A stretch of 64,000 nucleotides of DNA, from NCBI GenBank assembly GCA_033032865.1, contig JAWHQI010000009.1, positions 13,906,001 to 13,970,000 on the forward strand, given 5' to 3'. The DNA is from Dactylorhiza incarnata (taxonomy: Eukaryota > Streptophyta > Magnoliopsida > Asparagales > Orchidaceae). Shown here in pieces: positions 1 through 12,565 of this stretch. The notes below the pieces were generated by a model. It was not told where the DNA came from. It ran no database searches and worked only from the letters and a program-made list of their open reading frames with translations. Every line of letters starts with the position of its first letter. Positions within the stretch are counted from its first letter, which is position 1. A program made the position numbers and the translations under genes.

Positions 1-348
1 CATCTCGACGATATGGCTATCCCATCGATATTGCTACCGTCAGCGTTAGGTCTAACGCGCGGCGCTAGTATCCCATCGACAAAGCACTTCACGTCGATAA
101 AAGGCATCACATCGATACAGAGATTTTCTTGATGTCCGTCGATATAGCTACCACCCGCGGTAGGAGCTACCGCCTGACGTTAGCTTGATAATCGTCGAGA
201 CCTCTTGACAGCAGAAGGACCTTTACGTCAACAAGGTAAAGTCATTGCATCGGCATCCCTATCGCTTACGGTAATACTACCGCCTGGCGGTAGGTCTTGC
301 TACATATTTGCTTTGCTTTCTTCAGTTTTGGAAAACTGGGGTGTTACA
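1..348 (-). repeat. Gypsy LTR fragment, family A (right edge of a minus-strand 3' LTR)
   Basis: The segment aligns base for base over its first ~270 nt with 26846-27098, so it is a dispersed repeat. It ends in gggtgttaca, which is TGTAACACCC on the minus strand, a usual start of Tekay/Del-like Gypsy LTRs. Immediately beyond lies a purine-rich stretch on the minus strand and then ccccttaaagaaatttcgtc, the same context that follows the LTR of Gypsy element 1 at 31340. It contains CpG-rich palindromes such as taccgcctggcggta near 275. The left end lies outside the window. Confidence 0.7.
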
Positions 349-881
349 AACCACATCCCCTTAAAGAAATTTCGTCCCGAAATTCGAGAATTAAGAAAGC
401 ATGAAAAGATACAAAAACATAACTTGTACCTTAATGTTGGGAACAATGCCCAAAAATGTTCTGGATTTGAAGAAGTTCTCAAGTCAATGATAAAAACACT
501 ATGTATTTGATGGTATGCTTAGTTTACTTTGTAGAGATTAAATCATATGTCCAATTATTCTCCATTCTCACTAAGTCCAAAATCGTCGAGAAGGACTGGA
601 CATATCGTCAAATAAGCACGCATACATCATCGAGATTACTCGGAGAGTTAAGTAGAAGGTTCATGTCAGTTATCATCGAGATAATATGGACATTATGACG
701 ATATCATTGTGACATCAAAGTACACAAGATGATATCGTCGTAAGATCAAGAAGAATTGATCAAAGTCCAGTATCACCGTGTCAATCGAAATCACACGATG
801 ACATCACTATAAAGTCTAAGAAGAGTTAAGTCAAAGTATTCACCAATGTCGACGACATCGTCCTAAAGAGATCTTACAGGA
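349..881 (-). mobile_element. Non-coding internal remnant of a Gypsy element
   Basis: The segment begins with the polypurine context next to the LTR (minus strand) and the ttaaagaaatttcgtcccga motif shared with the ends of Gypsy elements 1 and 2. No integrase or chromodomain coding is recognisable in any frame. The sequence is irregular and holds scattered tcgtcga/tcgacga words. It is cut at about 882 by the truncated Copia LTR. I see no gene here. Confidence 0.5.
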
Positions 882-1172
882 ACCATCTGGCCGACTTAGG
901 ACAAGTCGCCAGATCGCCAGGACAGACCTCTCGGATACACGGTCATCTAAGAACAGGCCGCCCAGAACAAGACCGGAAGAACCCGCAAGAGGTCGCCAGA
1001 ACCAACGACCAAACCAAGAAGCAAACTGGTCAATCACAGCAGATCGCCAGAACAGTAGAGAGAGATCGCAGAACCAAACCGCCAGAGCACCAGCGCAGAC
1101 CGCGCGGTCTCTGCGGTCTCCAGCCTTCAGACCGGCCAGACTCCCTTCCACTTCACTTCAACAATTTCAACA
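882..1172 (-). repeat. Truncated 3' LTR of copia-2
   Basis: From about 882 (caggaaccatctggccgact) to 1172 the sequence matches 6245-6540, the distal part of the complete LTR. It ends in tttcaaca, which is TGTTGAAA at the LTR start on the minus strand. Some 900 bp of the 1206-bp LTR are missing, so a deletion or recombination joined it to the older Gypsy remnant on its left. Confidence 0.85.
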
Positions 1173-4100
1173 CTCCCCCTGGAAGTGGGAAGTGGAAACT
1201 AGACCGAGCAACCCCCTTAACCGTGTAAACGGTCCCTTTTCCAGCGGCTTTGTGAAGATGTCTGTGACATTGTCCACACTCCGAACATGCTCGACCGAAA
1301 GAGATCCTCCCAACACCTTTTCACGAATGAAATGATGCTCAATCTCTATATGCTTGGTCCTCGCGTGACAGACTGGATTGTTGACCATCTTGAGAGCACT
1401 CTCATTGTCCCCGCATAGCATAGTGGGACCTCGAACCTCCTGATGAACGTCCTCTACCAACCTCCTGAGCCAAATAGCTTCCTGAGCTGCCAAGGTCGAA
1501 GCCTTATATTCCGCTTCCGTGGTAGATACAGACACCGAGTCTTGCTTCTTGCTGCACCAAGAGATAGTTGTGGGGCCCGTCATAAAGACATAACCAGACA
1601 TTGATCTCCGATCATCCACGTCTCCCCCATAATCAGCATCCATGTATCCATGCAACTCCAAGCTTGACCCTCTCCTATATAGGAGACCCAAATCTGAGGT
1701 CGACTTCACATACTTCAAGATGCCTTTTGCCGCCAGAAGATGAGGCTTCTGTGGTTCTGCCATGTACCGACTCACCTTGCCTACTGCATAAGCAATATCT
1801 GGCCTTGTGATCGTCAAGTAGATCAAGCTCCCAACCAGAGCTCAGAAAACCAACGGTTTAGATAGAACTCTTCCCTCATCCTTCCGAAGTTTATGATGTT
1901 GCTCCAGAGGTATAAAGCTGTTCTTCCCTTCCTCCATGCCGAATCGCTGAACAATCCGCTCCGCATATCCAGCCTGAGAAATGAGCACTCCGCTCTCCCG
2001 CCTCTGTACCTCGAGTCCAAGGAAATGGTGGAGCTCCCCCAGATCCTTCATCTCGAATCTGATATCAAGCTCAGCCCTGAGTCTTGCAACAGCTACCTTC
2101 GAGTTCCCGGTGACAATCATGTCATCCACGTACAGCAACACAATCACCCGAAGCACCCCCTCCTTCTTGATGAACAAGCTAGAATCAGAGTCTGAAGCAA
2201 AGAATCCGCAGAATAAGAGATACTCTGCAATCTTCCCGTACCACGCTCGAGGCGCTTGCTTCAACCCATACAGGGCCTTCTTCAACTTACAGACGTAGTC
2301 CGGATACTCCTTCGAGTTGAAGCCTTGCGGTTGGATCATGAAGATATCCTTGTCAATCTCGCCGTATAAGAAGGCATTCTTCACGTCGAGTTGCCAAATC
2401 TCCCAACCACTTGAAGCCGCTAAGGCAATAACAAATCGAACCGAAGTCATCTTTGCCACTGGACTGAACGTCTCATCATAATCTTCTCCATACTGCTGTG
2501 AGAACCCGCGAGCTACAAGACGAGCCTTGTAACGCTCGATACTACCGCCAGCTTTCTTCTTCATCTTGAAGACCCACTTGCAAGTGACAGGAGTGGTGCC
2601 CTTGGGCTTGGGCACAAGAGACCAGGTCTCATTCTTCTCGAGAGCTGCCATCTATTCTTGCATAGCAATGTCCCACTCTTTCACGCCTCTGGCCTTCTCA
2701 AAGGTTGATGACTCCCTCTCATCCAGGGGACCAGCAAAGAAGCATGAAACAAAGTTCACCATGTTCCCTCCTGTGTATCGATCTGGTGGTTGAATAGTCC
2801 TCTTCGACCTCCTAAGAGGTTGCCCCTGACTAACCACCTCTTCAGAACTAGCTCCTCTTCCAGGCGAAATTGGAGCATCGCTCCCCCTGCTTCCAGAACC
2901 TGAAGCTTCTGCCTCTAAGCTAGACACAGCTGGAGCTCCAGGTGAAACAGGCAACTCCACTTGAAGATCTTCAGCAGCCTTCCCTCTTATATCAACCCTG
3001 CTTTCCGGTAGCTCAACTCCTGAACTCCCCTTGTAGGAAGTCACTTCATCGAACACCACATCCCGAGAAACAATTGACCTCCATGTCTCAGGATCCATGC
3101 ATCTCCATCCCTTCTTCCGCTCATCATACCCAGCAAAGACTAGCTTCCTTGCTTTCGCATCTAGCTTTGTCCGAAGAGCATCAGGAATATGCACATAGCA
3201 GGTTTACCCGAACACCCGAAGGTGTGCAACACTCACTTCTCCTTGAACATCAATTCGTGAGGGGTCTTCATGTTGATAGGACTTAAAGGCAACCTGTTGA
3301 TGATATAAGCTACACAAGACATTCCCTCCGCCCAGAAGGACTTTGGGATACTCTTAGCATGAAGCCAGCATTTGCAAGTTTCCGTCAGATGACGGATCTT
3401 CCTCTCGGCAACGCCATTCTGTTGTGGAGTATGAGCACAAGTAAGCTCTCTCCTGATGCCATGCTTCCTGCAAAATCTTGAGAACTCACCAGAGGTGAAC
3501 TCCCCACCATTGTCAGTTCTAAGTTTTTTAACCCGCAGGCCTAGCCGGCCTTCAACCAGCTCCTTGAACTCCACAAACTTTGCAAATGCATCCGACTTCT
3601 CCTTCAAAAAATACTCCCAGACATATCTGGTGTAATCGTCAATCAACACCAACATGTATCTGTTGCCTCCAAGGCTTGAGGTGGCAGTCAGTCCCATCAA
3701 ATCACGGTGGATGCACTCCAACGACACTTTGCACCTTGTTTGCGATTTGTCAAATGGAAGTCGATGAGACTTACCAAACTGACATCCTTCGCAGACATGA
3801 CCGTCTCCATAGGAGGACAAGCTAGGCAAGCCATTGACTAGGCCCCTTACCGCCATAGCCTTCAATTTGTCCATGCCTACATGCCCCAACCTTTCATGCC
3901 AGATGGTCGCGCCATCATTGGTCCTCATCTTATCAACATAGGTACTTGTCGATAAAACGAACAAGTCCTTCACCCGCTTGCCGACATGAATAACATCTCC
4001 CTTTATCTCCAGTTGAGTTTTGAGAAACTTCACTTCTGTTGGGCCAAACAGAACGTGATAACCGACGTCGACCGCATTGGTCACAGAGAAGAGATTTTTC

Positions 4101-5245
4101 TTCATACCAGGCACGTGATAAACACTCCTCAACGTGAGTGGACCCTTATCACTGCTCAGAGAGACAACACCTTCGTGTTCTACTGGATGAATAGAATTAT
4201 CAGCCGTAATGATAGCATTGTTACCTGAGTAAGGTGCCAAAGAAGAGAACTTTGATCCATCCCCGGTGAGGTGATGCCCACACCCTGAATCTACAATCCA
4301 GTCCTCATCATAGTTGATGGAAGCCAAGGCCTTAACAGGTATCGCCGTTATATTACACACAAAGGCTCCTCCCCATCCAACTTCATCAGACTTTGGCATC
4401 TCCTTCTCCACTGCATGTCCTGGCTAAAGATTCACCCGGCAATCTTTCTTGAAGTGACCGGTCTTGTTGCATCTAAAGCACCTCGGTCCCTCTCCTTTCT
4501 TCTTCCCATCAGACTTAGGAGCATAGCCCCTATCTTGCTGACCTGAAGTGGAGGGTCCATCATGACCCAGCTTCTTATTCTCCCATTTCTTCTTCTTCTT
4601 CTTCCCTGAGAACATCACATCACTTTCTCCCCCGGAGATAGAAACCCCCGCCATCTGTCTTGCTAAACTTTCTTGCGAAGCAAGAAGGTTCTCCAGCTCC
4701 AACAACGACGGTTGATTTGCCCAACCCTGAACTGATGTCACAAAGGCAAGATACTCCTTCCGCAACCCGCGGATGATATGCCTCTTCAGTTTTGCCTCAG
4801 AGATTGGCTCATCATGGTCCAATGCAGAAATCTCTTTCGTGAGGTTCTTCATCTTGAGGAAGAAGGTAGAAATAGAAAGATCACCTTGAGAGGCTTTCGC
4901 CAACTCATTTTCAAGATACTGTAGCCTCGCTACATTCTTCTTATTGAACAACCCATCCAAGGATGTCCAAATCTCAGCAGCAGATTTACATCCGATGATG
5001 TGGTCAAATAGCTCCGGTGAGATAGCCCTCTTGAGAGTGAACTCTGCCTTAGCATTCGTCCTCCTCCAAAGTCTCACCTCTGCCATATTATCTCCTGCTA
5101 GAAACACCTCCCGTGTGTCTTCTCCTCCAACTACCTCCCATAGATCCTCGCCAAGCAAGTAACTCTCCATACATGACTTCCATTTTTTAAAGTTAGTCGA
5201 TGTGAGGAGTTCAATACCAAGACCTCTTGCGTATCCACCTTCCAT
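1167..5245 (-). pseudogene. copia-2 gag-pol polyprotein, broken
   Basis: The reading frame begins at the ATG at 5245 (MEGGYARGLGIE) and matches the intact polyprotein at 44286. Gag with a CCHC knuckle (CFRCNKTGHFKKDC) runs to a TAG at 4421-4423, where the intact copy has a glutamine. Protease (WIVDSGCGHH) and integrase (RTDNGGEF, QQNGVAERK) follow down to about 3233. A frameshift of one base lies between 3194 and 3233. Reverse transcriptase (LDVKNAFLYG, YVDDMIVTG) and RNase H (MDADYGGD) lie downstream, with a TAG just upstream of 2651 (intact copy: GAG) and a TGA just upstream of 1842 (CGA to TGA). Two of the three stops are C-to-T changes, as expected from deamination of methylated cytosine. 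The frame ends a few bases inside the 3' LTR, as in the intact copy. Not functional. Confidence 0.93.
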
Positions 5246-5322
5246 GACAATCTATGTGGTCTCTTCTTCACAAAGACGATGGCAACTCTAGTTGATCACT
5301 GCTTATCCACTCCAGAAACCTT

Positions 5323-5334
5323 CTTCTGATACCA
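5323..5334 (-). other. Primer binding site of copia-2
   Basis: Minus-strand tggtatcagaag directly follows the LTR end and matches the initiator tRNA-Met PBS (tggtatcagagc) except for its last bases. Confidence 0.85.
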
Positions 5335-6540
5335 TGTTAAAATTTTTGAAAGACCGCTTAGGAGTAAGCAGGAGTTGTATCAACAAGAGTTATAGCCAAA
5401 CAACCACAATGCCAAAACAGCAACACAAGAAATCTTTATTGAAACAGAACTGCTTTACAATGCGAGGTATACATGGCGATACATGATTCATAAGAATCAC
5501 CGAGATGAGAAGAACAAACACACCAAAAATTAAACTGGCAGTCTGCCAAAGCAGAGACTGCACAGACCGCAAAAAGGCTCAGGTCGCCCGGCTTGCTCTG
5601 CTGTACTCCCAAACCGCTTGCACAGTCAGACCGCAGAAACACCTTGAGACCGCGCGAACAGAAGCAGACAACCTGCACTGTCAGATCGCAATCCCATACC
5701 GCACGAACTGAAGCTTTATTGAACTGAACAAAGAACTGAAGCTGTCGCCAGACCGCAACTCTGATCGCCTAACCGCTGAAGGTCGCCTGATCGCTGAGCT
5801 CGTTGCGAACAGCACAAGAACACAATAAACCAGTTCGCTGACAGACCACAGACGAACTATTTATTCAAGCCACCGTAAATCACCAAGGAAGGAGACCGCA
5901 CCCTGCTGACCGCAAACCTGCGAACACAACAACGGTTAACTCGCATCCAAGTCGCGCGACCTCAAAACTTGAGTCCGCAAGAAACAATCCGGGCTTTTGT
6001 TCTTACAGTTCTTGTTGGGAATGACGGGCCCTGCACCTCTATTTATAGGCGAGTAGACGGATGTCGTCACCGCACAGAAGAGATACAGTCACCACCCATC
6101 AGATCGCCTGCGGTCTCATTAAGGCAGACCACGCGATCAGACCTCTTGGATAAATACCCGACCAAGACGCAGATTAGAAGACAAGGTCGCGCACAAGCCG
6201 CGCGAACACAATGGGACTCCTCCCTTAGACCACCAGGAGCAAACCAGGAACCATCTGTCCGACTTAGGACAAGTCGCCAGATCGCCAGGACAGACCGCTC
6301 GGATACACGGTCATCTAAGAACAGGCCGCCCGGAACAAGACCGGAAGAACCCGCAACAGGTCGCCAGAACCAACAACCAAACCAAGAAGCAAACTAGTCG
6401 ATCACAGCAGATCGCCAGAACAGCAGAGAGAGATCGCAAAACCAAACCGCCAGAGCACCAGCGCAGATCGCGCGGTCTCTGCGGTCTCCAGCCTTCAGAC
6501 CGGCCGGACTCCCTTCCACTTCACTTAAATAATTTCAACA
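5335..6540 (-). repeat. Complete 5' LTR of copia-2 (1206 bp)
   Basis: On the plus strand it starts tgttaaaatt next to the PBS and ends tttcaaca at 6540, so it is bounded by TG and CA. A minus-strand TATA box (plus tatttata) lies at 6040-6047. Upstream of it on the minus strand (6060-6540) the sequence is rich in CpG words built on accgc/gcggt, the same style as in the LTRs of the intact element. Confidence 0.9.
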
Positions 6541-6700
6541 GGCTCGCCCCCTAAGGGCTCTGGTGAGAGCCAGGGGGCTGGCTCCCTCCCTGCTCTCCCC
6601 TCTCTCCCCCTACTCTTCCTGCCTGGGACTATGTTACCACACAATGTTCTAAAGGAGTCCTGGATCTCGGAAAAACATTCGGCGATTTCAGGGTTGTACA
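6541..6700 (-). repeat. Truncated 3' LTR of the TR-GAG element
   Basis: This segment matches 19440-19601 with few differences: one 50-bp unit (ctcgccccctaagggctctg), then ccctactcttcctgc and on to gggttgtaca. The match stops exactly after ttgtaca at 6700 and at 19601, which defines the LTR edge (TGTACAAC on the minus strand). A purine-rich stretch on the minus strand adjoins it (6701-6716). Confidence 0.8.
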
Positions 6701-6816
6701 CAATCCCCGCTCTTTTCGAGCGAGGTACTGGATCGGAAAGAAACGTCCAACCCTGCATATTCGACGAGCGTCGCTGGGAATCTGGCTAACGGAGCTACTT
6801 TGAGAGAAAACATAAA

Positions 6817-8945
6817 GCCTCCTCGAGAGGTCCTCCATCCCTGCCGGCTAGTGAGAGCCCGGTCAGCGGAACCATCCGAGGGGTGAATAACATAGCCTCC
6901 CTGGGAGGTCAACCTGCACCTGTCGACTAGTGAGAGCCCGATCAGCGGAACCATCTGAGGGGAAAAGAACATAGCCTCCCTGGGAGGTCAACCTGCACTT
7001 GCCGGCTAGTGAGAGTCCGGTCAGCTGAACCATCCGAGGGGAAAAGTACATAGCCTCACCGGGAGGTTAACCTGCACCTGCCGGCTAGTGAGAGCCCGGT
7101 CAGCGGAACCATCCGAGGGGTGAAGAACATAGCCTCCCTGGGAGGTCAACCTGCACCTGCCGGCTAGTGAGAGCCCGGTCAGCGGAACCATCAGAGGGGT
7201 GAAGAACATAGCCTCCCTGGGAGGTCAACCTGCACCTGCCGGCTAGTGAGAGCCCGGTCAGCGGAACCATCCAAGGGGTGAAGAACATAGCCTCCCTGGG
7301 AGGTCAACCTGCACCTGCCGGCTAGTGAGAGCCCGGTCAGTGGAACCATCCGAGGGGAAAATCACTTGCCTCCCTGGGAGGTCAGCCTGCACCTGCCGGC
7401 TAGTGAGAGCCCGGTCAGCGGAACCATCCGAGGGGAAAATCACTTGCCTCCCTGGGAGGTCAACCTGCACCTGCCGGCTAGTGAGAGCCCAGTCAGCGGA
7501 ACCATCCGAGGGGAAAATAAATTAGCCTCCCTGGGAGGTCAACCTGCACCTGCCGGCTAGTGAGAGCCCGGTCAGCGAAACCATCCGAGGGGAAAAGAAC
7601 TTGTCCTCCCTGGGAGGTCAACCTGCACCTGCCGGCTAGTGAGAGACCGGTCAGCAGAACCATCCGAGGGGAAAAGAATATAGCCTCCCTGGGAGGTCAA
7701 CCTGCACCTGCCGGCTAGTGAGAGCCCGGTCAGCGGAACCATCCGAGGGGTGAAGAACATAGCCTCCCTGGGAGGTCAACTTGCACCTGCCTGCTAGTGA
7801 GAGCCCGGTCAGCGGAACCATCCGAGGGGTGAAGAACATAGCCTCCCTGGGAGGTCAACCTGCACCTGCCGGCTAGTGAGAGCCCGGTCAGCGGAACCAT
7901 CCGAGGGGTGAAGAACATAGCCTCCCTAGGAGGTCAACCTGCACCTGCCGGCTAGTGAGAGCCCGGTCAGCGGAACCATCCGAAGGGTGAAGAACATAGC
8001 CTCCCTGGGAGGTCAACCTGCACCTGCCGGCTAGTGAGAGCCCGGTCAGCGGAACCATCCGAGGGGTGAAGAACATAGCCTCCCTGGGAGGTCAACCTGC
8101 ACCTGCCGGCTAGTGAGAGCCCGGTCAGCGGAACCATCTGAGGGGAAAATCACTTGTCCTCCCTGGGAGGTCAACCTGCACCTGCCGGCTAGTTAGAACC
8201 CAGTCAGCGGAACCATCCGAGTGGAAAAGAACTTAGCCTCCCTGGGAGGTCAACCTGCACCTACCGGCTAGTGAGAGCCCGGTCAGCGGAACCATCCGAG
8301 TGGAAAATCACTTGTCCTCCCTGCGAGGTCAACCTGCACCTGCCGGCTAGTGAGAGCCCGGTCAGCGGAACCATCCGAGGGGAAAAGAACTTAGCCTCCC
8401 TGGGAGGTCAACCTGCACCTGCCGGCTAGTGAGAGCCCGGTCAGCGGAACCATCCGAGGGGAAAATCACTTGTCCTCCCTGGGAGGTCAACCTGCACCTG
8501 CCGGCTAGCGAGAACCCGGTCAGCGGAACCATCCGAGGGGAAAATCACTTGTCCTCCCTGGGATGTTAACCTGCACCTGCCAGCTAGTGAGAGCCCGGTC
8601 AGCGGAACCATCAGAGGGGAAAAGAATATAGCCTCCCTGGGAGGTCAACCTGCACCTGCCGGCTAGTGAGTGCCCGGTCAGCGGAACCATCCAAGGGGAA
8701 AATCACTTGTCCTCCCTGGGAGGTCAACCTGCACCAGCCGGCTAGTGAGAGCCCGGTCAGCGGAACCATCCGAGGGGAAAATTACTTGTCCTCCCTGGGA
8801 GGTCAACCTGCACCTGCCGGCTAGTGAGAGCCCGGTCAGCGGAACCATCAGAGGGGAAAAGACTATAGCCTCCCTGGGAGGTCAACCTGCACTTGCCGGC
8901 TAGTGAGAGCCCGGCCAGCTGAACCATCCGAGGGGAAAAGAACTT
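6817..8945 (-). repeat. 79-bp minisatellite array, about 27 copies
   Basis: The unit has a 79-bp period and contains the palindrome cctccctgggagg, the block acctgccggctagtgagagc and a variable tail. The tails are mainly of two kinds, tgaagaacatag and aaaatcacttg(t), which cluster locally. The array sits in the 3' untranslated region of the TR-GAG element, between gag and 3' LTR. Tandem repeats in this position are known in the Tat/Ogre Gypsy lineage and can seed satellites. The many open frames across it come from the periodicity and are not genes. About 230 bp of non-repetitive sequence (8946-9177) separates the array from the younger element; it includes the end of gag. Confidence 0.95.
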
Positions 8946-9067
8946 GGAAAAACTTTTATTACTTTAGTCGTCCGGTTTCATGCAAGAAAATCTAAGCAGG
9001 GAAATACAACATCATACTTCATGGACTTAAAAGAAAAAACTAAGCATGGAGACCGAGACTCGGACTT

Positions 9068-9177
9068 CTACTCCCAGGTATGGTCCTCCTCGACCCCATC
9101 GGGTTGCTGACGTTGCGACTTCAGACCCCTCGACTCCTTCATTTCCAAGAACTCGGGGCAGGCGGATGTCGCGTGAC
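9068..9177 (-). pseudogene. TR-GAG gag, C-terminal fragment
   Basis: These 35 codons continue the gag frame at 15673-16911 exactly when the younger element and one copy of its gtgac duplication are set aside. They supply the end of the CCHC-like finger (residues ATSAC) and about 30 charged residues, and end at a TAG at 9068-9070. About 100 bp of non-coding sequence follows before the minisatellite. Confidence 0.75.
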
Positions 9178-10829
9178 TGATGGCGCAAATCTCACACACC
9201 GCTATAGACGGTAGCTCGACTGCGACACAAAACGGCAGTGTACCGATCGTTCAAGTAATATAAAACGAGGAGTAAATCCCCGAGTATCGAATCTCTCAAG
9301 GAACACAGTAAGGTGGAGTTAGGTTTCGAGGAAGGACTTGAGATCGAAGTCCTAGGTCGGAGTTACAATGGATGGTTGGTTTGGTTTGCGAATAATAAAA
9401 TAAAAGATTACAACTACTCCTATGCAATGCCGCTATGCAATGCTTCGCTTGGCGGGAAGGAGACTAGGCAGGCCTTGAGCGCGCTGCGTCGCAAGGGCGG
9501 ATGGACGAGTAGGCAAACTGATCGAACTATGCAGGCCTTGAGCGCGCTGCTTCGATAGGCGGGATGGAATACACGGGCCGCTATGCCACGCTTCACTAGG
9601 CGGATGGAAGAATAGGCATACGGATGAGGGTCGCAAGCACCTCGTCGACAAGCACGCCACTAGCAATTGCTAGTGCGGCACCGGGCATGGTGGAGGAGTG
9701 GAAAATGGATGGGGGCGCACCTCATTAACACATATGAACTAAATAATTCCATAAACATGAAATAAACAATAATACACATAGTTCATAGCATTCATCATCT
9801 AAATATAGAGATTACAAACAACTACAACCACACAAGTAGAAGAAAAAGGCAAGAGATACGACCGAATCCGGAGTCTCGTTGTAGATTCACGGTAGGAATC
9901 GTTGGGTTGTCAATCCACGTCCTAGCTCGGTCCCAACTGCGTCCGGGGTAGAGGAGGGCTGTCACACCTCCCAATGGACCCGTCTTCTCCAGCGCTTTAC
10001 CATCCGGCCACGTCTAATGCGAAGAACTCCTTGCTTGGCGATGAAGATGCGTGGAATCTCCTCCTTGAAGTTCTTGGATGATGGAGGAGGCCTAGGGGGG
10101 CGGAGAACCAGCGGAAAAGGGCGAAACGGCGGAGTCGGGCGGAAAAATGGCGAGCGATCTGACCTAAATCGCGAGCAGCGGAATTTATAGGCGCTGGAAA
10201 TAAACAGTGCGCACGGTCATTGGCGCACGACCAGTGGTCGTGTGCACTAGAATCCTGTGATCGTGTGCTCTGCCTGGACGGAACCTGCAAAGGCAGAAAT
10301 TATAAAATAACATGTTCGCACGACCGGTGGCGCACGACCGATGGTCGTGCGCACTATCGTCGGTGGTCGTGCGCACTGGTCGAAACAGAACTCAGAAAAT
10401 TAATGCTAAGTGCGCACGCACAGTGGCGCACGATCGGTGGTCGTGCGCACTAGCGTAGATGCTCGTGCGCACTGCACCAAACAGAACTCATGAAAAAAGG
10501 GTTAAGTGCGCACGATCAGTGGCGCACGACCAGTGGTCGTGCGCAATAGAACCGGTGATCGTGCGCAGTGTTCCTGTGCAGAATTGCACCGGGAACACCT
10601 GCACGACTCATATTCCAGCGTATACCACTAATCTAGCCACTGAAAGTGGGACTTAACAGCGCAAGAAAACTAATAACAAAGATAGATACGAAATTACACC
10701 AGAATGGGCCTAGAAGTGCACCTAGCATAGACTGATCAATATGAACTATAACTGGGCTAAAGTGCGGTGAAATGACTAAATAAATGGCCCAGATGAGTCC
10801 ATAAAAGTGTATATGATCAGGACTCATCA
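9178..10829 (-). repeat. 3' LTR of the non-autonomous Gypsy-like element
   Basis: On the plus strand it runs from tgatggcgcaaa to gactcatca. The minus-strand TATA box (plus atttata) is at 10183-10189. Immediately upstream on the minus strand, 10200-10600 holds four palindromes with arms gcgcacgacca / tggtcgtgcgc or close variants. It differs from its partner LTR at about seven bases. Confidence 0.93.
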
Positions 10830-12565
10830 CACCCCCAGACTTACCTGTTTGCGCGTCCCGAGCAAACAAATTCTAAGCGAACGGGGAAAGAAAAGTAGAT
10901 GGCTTAAAACTACAATACAGAGTACCATGCGAAGTCGCATGCTCACGTGCATAAGAAGAATAGTAGAGAAGATTTCTGATTATATAAACAGTATATATAT
11001 TTCTAAAAGAGTAAAAGCATATTACAACTACTCAAAATGGTGAACAACGGTGAATCATTCGGTCATGCATACGGAGAAAGTAAACTAAGCGCTGAGACGA
11101 GCATTGCTCAAGATCGGGATGCGGGAAAAACTCCACTGAAATCCATCAGTGTCGGTGACCATAAGCTTGCCCGGTCACATTCTCTCCACGACACTGGTTT
11201 GACTCAAATGCGTGAATCAATAGGACTTTAGGTTTTAAATGGGGCTTGGGTTTAGGTGAGGTATACAATGATAAAGACGATGGCTCAAGCACTAAACCCC
11301 AAATGAGCTAATGCAGGAAACTATCCTTATTCACCACACAAACACGCGGGTACACAACACCCCCAGACTTGGACTTAATAGCATGGGTGCGTGCACCGCC
11401 TACTCCCAAACATAAATCTATACAAAAAGATTTTCAATTAAACACTTCTCTTTCCTTTCTTTTTAACTTCTTTTCTTTTTCTCATTCATTTTTTTTCTTT
11501 TCTTATCATTTTCAGCAAATAAACAAAAGGACACATCCACATCTTCACAAACATATTACCACATCAACAACCCAACTCATGAAAATGATAAACAGCTAAA
11601 GCTCAGATTTGGGTGTGCGACTAGGATTGGCTTTGGGGCTTTGGTGAAATAAAAGTGGGGCTGAATCAAAGAACTGGTAGGCACAACTGGGCTAGCGAGG
11701 ATATAGCGGTAGGGATAGGCACAAAGGCTCAACCGGGCCAAAATGATGGCCTACGTCATTCTCACGCACTAGAACTATCCTATGCCAATGCTTCAAGAAT
11801 CACTTGGGGCAAGTTCTAGCCACCGAGAAAGATTCTCCTTTTTCCCGACTCAAGCAATACGAATCTAGCGATCATTTACACACATCCCTATGCTACCGTT
11901 CGATTCCACCGGATTCACTATTTGAGTAGAGTAAACAACATTTACACTAATAGAAAAAATATAAAACCATAAGTATAAAGAGAAGTCTAATCTACACAAA
12001 TTTTCTATGCAACCGAGCACTCGACTAGGAGCACTACTAGCGTCAACATTTTACTCTGCTACATAGTCCTAAGCCATCACCTAGACTTTCCCAAATAAGC
12101 AGAAGAATTAAATTCACAACAGAGCAAGCAAACAGATGAGTACGCGCTCAAGTGGGTGATGTGGTGTGCAATGAAAATAAACAAAACATTTTAAATGAAA
12201 TCTTCTAGCATGTAGTGCAATAGTGCACGTGAGCGGGTAAACAAAACTACTCTCCCCCAGACTTAAACTAAACAATCCGCATAATATATGACATGAAAAT
12301 CAGCAAAGGCTAGGGGAAGAGAGTACCCAATGCTCAGCAAGTGAGCATACCAGAAGATTGGCGTGTAAGCTAAAATGAGCTGCAACATCCGCCATCCAGA
12401 GAAGATACCTGCAGGGGTCAGCTCCGCAAAAACAAAAGACAAAAGAAAACTGAAAAGAAAGTACTACTAACTAAACATGATTAGATGAAATAAAAATGCA
12501 GAAAAGAAGATAACTACTGGGGTTATTGTCATCCCAGCACGACTTATTCTAAAAACATGAAGGTT
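10830..12565 (-). other. Long 3' untranslated region of the non-autonomous element
   Basis: This 1.7-kb stretch between the acidic ORF and the 3' LTR has no credible ORF on either strand. It holds two acccccagactt blocks (10830 and 11360), a pyrimidine run at 11440-11520 and a near-identical counterpart at 62278-64000 in the second copy. Its LTR-proximal edge on the minus strand is aagtctgggggtg, a plausible polypurine tract. Its conservation between copies suggests a role in cis, such as packaging or priming; this is inference. Confidence 0.6.

Larger units (their letters stand above)
882..6540 (-). mobile_element. Degenerate Ty1/Copia element (copia-2), 3'-LTR truncated
   Basis: This is a minus-strand relative of the intact Copia element at 42926-49634; the proteins are clearly homologous along their whole length. 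It has a full 5' LTR (5335-6540), a tRNA-Met type primer binding site, a gag-pol reading frame broken by three stops and a frameshift, a gggggag polypurine tract and only about 290 bp of 3' LTR. The missing left part explains the absence of a target duplication. Its right edge lies inside the 50-bp array of the TR-GAG 3' LTR. Confidence 0.9.

Noticed and set aside
6817..8945. CRISPR-like array
   Set aside because: The whole 79-bp unit is repeated and there are no unique spacers. The setting is a plant retroelement, so it is a minisatellite.
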